Assembly (NCBI GenBank): GCA_039817415.1
Contig: JBCBVV010000005.1
Location: forward strand, 62,001 to 126,000
Reading direction: 5' to 3'
Length of the DNA stretch: 64,000 bases
Source of the DNA: JALEFZ01 sp039817415
GTDB lineage: Bacteria; Bacteroidota; Bacteroidia; J057
Positions within the stretch are counted from its first letter, which is position 1. Each line of letters begins with the position of its first letter. Below are positions 60,573-64,000 of this stretch, piece after piece. The position numbers and the translations under genes are program-made. The notes under the pieces were generated by a model. That model had not been told where the DNA came from and made no database searches. It was given only the letters and a program-made list of their open reading frames with translations.

Positions 60573-63500
60573 ATGGAGATGCCGTATTTGACCCGCGTAA
60601 CGATTTTTTGGAGCATTCTGTTAGGGATGCTAGGTTCTCCAACAATAGGAAAATCCCAGCATGTAAAAGAGGATTCTATCAGGCAAGTGATCCAGCAAAC
60701 ACCAGACAGCCTCAAAGCAGTAGTTTATAACGATTTTGCGGATTATTTTGAAGAAATAGAGGAATGGGACTCTGTCCTTCACTACAGTAACATGGGCCAA
60801 GAAATGGCCAGGCAGTACCGGGACACCATGAGCCTGCTGCAGAACATCTTCAACCTCTACCCCTATTTTGAGCATATGGGGGATACCCTTTCAGCTGATT
60901 CTTCCAAAGACATGGCGTACACGCTTAGAGGAATGTATGGCTATACCTTGCTTAAGAATTACAATAATTTCAACAATTCTATTATTTCTAATAGCCTTAG
61001 GCAGAGTTTTCTCATATATGAAGACAGCACCAAAACAGTGGATTTTGACTCTGCCTTAAGCCTTTCTGAAGCAGGAAAATTTTCCTCCGCTATTGGTCGA
61101 AGTCCAGACCAAGACATCAGAACATGGATTAAGTTCAGGGTTAAAGGCTATCCAGATTCCTCTGCTAGGGCCCTATTCATGGTGGGCATGGAAGCAGTTT
61201 GTTGGGATACTGTACAAATTTATTTGCCAACTGGAGGAGGGAGATGGAGGAAAGAATTTAATGGCATTCGGGTCAATATTGATGACAAAACAGGGGTAAA
61301 AGATTGGACCGTTATGTTTTATCAGGACCTCCCAGCAGGCTCCGACACTACCATTTTCATTCAATTAGACGGCCTTGTTAGCCGGAGGAAATCGCCCGTT
61401 TACTTTCTGAGCCATCTTCCCTCCGAATTCAAAACCGAAACCAAAGTAACGACAGACCGAAACCTATCCATTTTTCTAGGAATCTTGATCGCTATGGGCC
61501 TCTATTTTCTGCTGCTGGCGATAATTACACGAGAAAGGACCTACGTTCCCTACCTGGTTTACATCATAGGAGTCATCGTCTTTGCCCTTGGTTCTTTGAA
61601 GTTCCACGATTGGTTTACCCTTTTCCCAGAATACGATTGGTTTGTGTATTTCTTTGCTTTAGGAGTGGCGGGCTTGGGGCTCTTGTCTTTTGCTGACCGC
61701 TACCTCAATATGAGGGTATTATCGCCTCTATGGCACAAAATTACTCGAATATTCATGGGACTCTTTGCGGTTCCGACTCTCTACATGATCTTCCTCTTTG
61801 TCATCAGTATTCTCAATCCCAATTTTGACGAGACCAACCCGATAAGTATTACCATTTCTGCCTTGGCTAGCATCATGGTTGCCAGCCTATTCTTCCTTGT
61901 GACCCTTGGGTTCATTCTTATGATTATCTTAGGCATCATCGCCTGGAGAAAAGGATTTAAGCCTGCCTCCTCTTACCTAGTAGGAATGTCGATTTTGATA
62001 TTCTCTGTTGGCTTGACCCCCACGGTATTGATCTTATATCCCCAAATCCTGATCAACTTTCTGAACTACCACCAAATCGTTCTCATGGCGGAATCGGGTA
62101 TTGTGCTTCAGTTAATCCTTTTTGCCCTCGGGGTAGGACAAAAAATTAACCTCCTTGAGAAGAAAAATGCTGAAGTATTGAAGGATCAGCTCAGATCACA
62201 AGAGGAAGCCAATAAAAAGCTCTTGCAGGCAGATAAGCTCAAGGATGAATTTCTCGCCAATACTTCTCATGAATTACGAACTCCCTTAAATGGCATTTTG
62301 GGGCTATCCGAAGCCATTTATGAAGGAGTAACGGGTCCAGTAAATGAAGAAACCAGAGACAACCTCTCTATGATTATGAGTTCTGCCAAGCGTTTGAGTG
62401 GCTTGGTAAATGATATATTAGATTTCTCTAAGCTGAGGAATTACGACATTGAATTACAGCTCAGGCCCTTGGATTTCCGATCATTGGCTCATGTGGTCAT
62501 GAGAATCTCCGAATCACTTTTAGGAGGAAAAGACCTAGCGTTAAAGACCGATATACCCAATGATCTCACTCCCGTTAAGGCTGATGAAAACCGCCTTCAA
62601 CAAATCCTCTACAACCTAATCGGCAATTCCATCAAATTTACAGATGCTGGATCGGTTACGCTTAAAGCTGAGCCTAAGGAAGGCTTTCTGCTTATTTCTG
62701 TTATTGATACAGGGGTGGGTATAGCACCTGAGAAGCAAAGCCGAATCTTCGAGTCCTTCGAACAAGGAGATGGTTCGGTTGCCCGTGAATATGGAGGAAC
62801 GGGGCTAGGATTGAGTATTACCAGACAATTGGTGGAATTACACGGAGGAGAGATAGGACTCAATTCTGTTGTCAATGAAGGCTCAACCTTCTTCTTCACC
62901 CTTCCCATAGCTGAGAAAGAAGAGCACGAGGAGGTCCTCCAGTTTACGACCCAGCCCGGAGACTTTGCCCTTCATCAGCATGCTCCTTTCAAAGATGTTA
63001 CCATTTCTCCCAAACCAGTTGAATCCAATGATGAATTGAGTTACCACATCCTGGTGGTAGATGACGAACCCATTAACCGCCAGGTACTTAAAAATCATTT
63101 GTCCACACAGTCCTACTTTGTCACAACGGTAGTGAATGGGCTAGAGGCGCTTGAAATAGTCGAGTCGGGACAACATTTTGACCTCGTCCTTTTGGATGTG
63201 ATGATGCCCAAATTATCTGGTTTTGAGGTATGTCAAAAGATCAGGGAAAACCACTCTGCTTCTGAGCTTCCCATTATCATGATTACTGCAAAAAACCAGG
63301 TGGCTGATTTGGTTACAGGTCTCTCCTTTGGGGCCAATGACTATATCGTTAAACCCTTCTCTAAAAACGAACTGCTGGCTAGGATCAATACGCACTTGAA
63401 TTTGCTAGATATTCATGCTGCAACTAGTCGATTTGTCCCTTATGAATTCCTCAAATCTCTTGGTAAAGAGACGATTACAGAAGTAAAGCTTGGAGATCAA

Positions 63501-64000
63501 GTTGCTCGCGAAGGGACCATTATGTTTTCTGATATAAGGGGATATTCTCGTCTGGCAGAAGAAATGACTCCTGCCCAGACCTTTGCCTTCCTCAATGCCT
63601 ATCTCAGCAGGATGGGGCCAGAAATCCAACAACATAATGGTTTTGTCAATCAGTTTTATGGAGATGGGATCATGGCTCTTTTTCTAAATGAAGCCGAAGA
63701 TGCCCTGAAAGCCTCCATCAATATGATGGAAACCCTACATCTCTACAATGCTGAGCGTATGGAAAAGAATCGTGAGCCCCTTAAAATTGGGATCGGGCTC
63801 CACACAGGTTCTTTGATGATGGGGATGATTGGCGACAAAAAACGTCTCGATACAGGATTGGTAGCAGATACTGTAAACGTAACCAGCCGAATTGAAGGGC
63901 TAACAAAACTGTATGGAGCCCCCATCATGCTGAGTCAGGAGATCTATGAAGCCCTTCCCGAGCCGGAGAAATTCCATCTTCGCTACCTAGGAAAGGTTCA
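60573..64000 (+). CDS. 7TMR-DISM sensor - histidine kinase - receiver - class III cyclase fusion (3' end outside window)
   Basis: The frame from the ATG at 60573 (a second ATG at 60579) is open to the window edge, about 1142 residues, with no stop. A signal peptide (about 1-26) is followed by an extracytoplasmic domain (about 27-292) whose second half fits 7TMR-DISMED2. Seven membrane segments lie at about 300-520. HisKA follows with His near 563 (LANTSHELRTPLN), HATPase (about 666-780; NLIGNSIKFT, DTGVGI, GTGLGLSI), a receiver (about 823-946; HILVVDDEPINRQ, LLDVMMPK, DYIVKPFS) and the start of a class III nucleotide cyclase (about 976 on; MFSDIRGYSRLAEEM, FVNQFYGDGIMALF, ADTVNVTSRIEG). The two metal-binding Asp residues are present, but the Lys that usually selects ATP is Gln (VNQFYGD). 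It should link an outside signal to both phosphotransfer and cyclic nucleotide production. Confidence 0.92.
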   Translation, partial: MEMPYLTRVTIFWSILLGMLGSPTIGKSQHVKEDSIRQVIQQTPDSLKAVVYNDFADYFEEIEEWDSVLHYSNMGQEMARQYRDTMSLLQNIFNLYPYFEHMGDTLSADSSKDMAYTLRGMYGYTLLKNYNNFNNSIISNSLRQSFLIYEDSTKTVDFDSALSLSEAGKFSSAIGRSPDQDIRTWIKFRVKGYPDSSARALFMVGMEAVCWDTVQIYLPTGGGRWRKEFNGIRVNIDDKTGVKDWTVMFYQDLPAGSDTTIFIQLDGLVSRRKSPVYFLSHLPSEFKTETKVTTDRNLSIFLGILIAMGLYFLLLAIITRERTYVPYLVYIIGVIVFALGSLKFHDWFTLFPEYDWFVYFFALGVAGLGLLSFADRYLNMRVLSPLWHKITRIFMGLFAVPTLYMIFLFVISILNPNFDETNPISITISALASIMVASLFFLVTLGFILMIILGIIAWRKGFKPASSYLVGMSILIFSVGLTPTVLILYPQILINFLNYHQIVLMAESGIVLQLILFALGVGQKINLLEKKNAEVLKDQLRSQEEANKKLLQADKLKDEFLANTSHELRTPLNGILGLSEAIYEGVTGPVNEETRDNLSMIMSSAKRLSGLVNDILDFSKLRNYDIELQLRPLDFRSLAHVVMRISESLLGGKDLALKTDIPNDLTPVKADENRLQQILYNLIGNSIKFTDAGSVTLKAEPKEGFLLISVIDTGVGIAPEKQSRIFESFEQGDGSVAREYGGTGLGLSITRQLVELHGGEIGLNSVVNEGSTFFFTLPIAEKEEHEEVLQFTTQPGDFALHQHAPFKDVTISPKPVESNDELSYHILVVDDEPINRQVLKNHLSTQSYFVTTVVNGLEALEIVESGQHFDLVLLDVMMPKLSGFEVCQKIRENHSASELPIIMITAKNQVADLVTGLSFGANDYIVKPFSKNELLARINTHLNLLDIHAATSRFVPYEFLKSLGKETITEVKLGDQVAREGTIMFSDIRGYSRLAEEMTPAQTFAFLNAYLSRMGPEIQQHNGFVNQFYGDGIMALFLNEAEDALKASINMMETLHLYNAERMEKNREPLKIGIGLHTGSLMMGMIGDKKRLDTGLVADTVNVTSRIEGLTKLYGAPIMLSQEIYEALPEPEKFHLRYLGKV

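Noticed and set aside
1..64000. CRISPR arrays, tRNA or rRNA genes, insertion sequences, prophage genes
   Set aside because: No regularly spaced direct repeats, no cloverleaf pattern, no transposase or integrase motif and no terminal inverted repeats were found by eye.

Overview
The window comes from a chromosome of a Bacteroidota bacterium, most likely a free-living, gliding or surface-associated member of the Saprospirales/Cytophagales type. The signs are at least five, probably six, proteins carrying type IX secretion (T9SS) C-terminal sorting domains, several TonB-dependent receptors and outer-membrane barrels, the rsmD/DUF3822/coaD cluster, a Rho factor with a long charged insert, a histidine kinase-response regulator-AraC protein, and promoters that fit the Bacteroidota pattern TTG-N19..21-TAnnTTTG. 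No phage, insertion sequence, CRISPR array, tRNA or rRNA gene was seen. Gene density is high and most gene ends carry strong intrinsic terminators.

Layout. 1-2.4 kb: the end of a T9SS cargo gene, then a RibD/DHFR-like reductase and a McrB-like ATPase. 2.4-13.8 kb: two giant, divergently transcribed PKD-repeat surface proteins (1806 and 1457 aa) that share a Cys-rich head and a type B sorting domain but have different stalks, then a smaller type A cargo protein. 13.9-19.4 kb: an outer-membrane barrel, a NYN ribonuclease-cold shock fusion, serS and rho. 19.4-27.8 kb: a methyltransferase, coaD-rsmD-DUF3822, a barrel protein, protoporphyrinogen oxidase, sucD, a membrane protein and a sterol-desaturase-type hydroxylase. 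27.9-37.2 kb: a repeat lipoprotein, an orphan NarL-type regulator, a diverged SusC-like protein, two lipoproteins, a membrane-anchored AraC regulator and a 959-aa outer-membrane receptor. 37.2-46 kb: a DUF1800-DUF1501 pair, methylmalonyl-CoA mutase, and a PKD T9SS protein with a coupled small lipoprotein. 46-52.8 kb: TPR-nfu-lipB-hydrolase, etfBA, a DUF151 nuclease, a thioesterase and a uracil-DNA-glycosylase-family protein. 52.8-64 kb: a TonB receptor with alkaline phosphatase, an SDR epimerase, a HAD phosphatase, a possible 35-aa membrane peptide, a soluble kinase-regulator-AraC protein, arfB, and a very large 7TM-kinase-receiver-cyclase fusion cut by the window edge.

Working together: sucD, methylmalonyl-CoA mutase and etfBA point to propionate/branched-chain and fatty acid oxidation feeding the TCA cycle. 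Nfu and LipB form a plausible iron-sulfur/lipoate maturation unit for the 2-oxoacid dehydrogenases. The surface proteins, receptors and signalling proteins fit a polymer-using surface lifestyle. No single undescribed multi-gene system stands out. The best leads are regulatory structures (a terminator-like hairpin in the rho leader, a structured leader before the 1457-aa adhesin, a hairpin over a lipoprotein start), the 7TM kinase-cyclase fusion, the sensorless kinase-AraC protein, and a few unclassified proteins.
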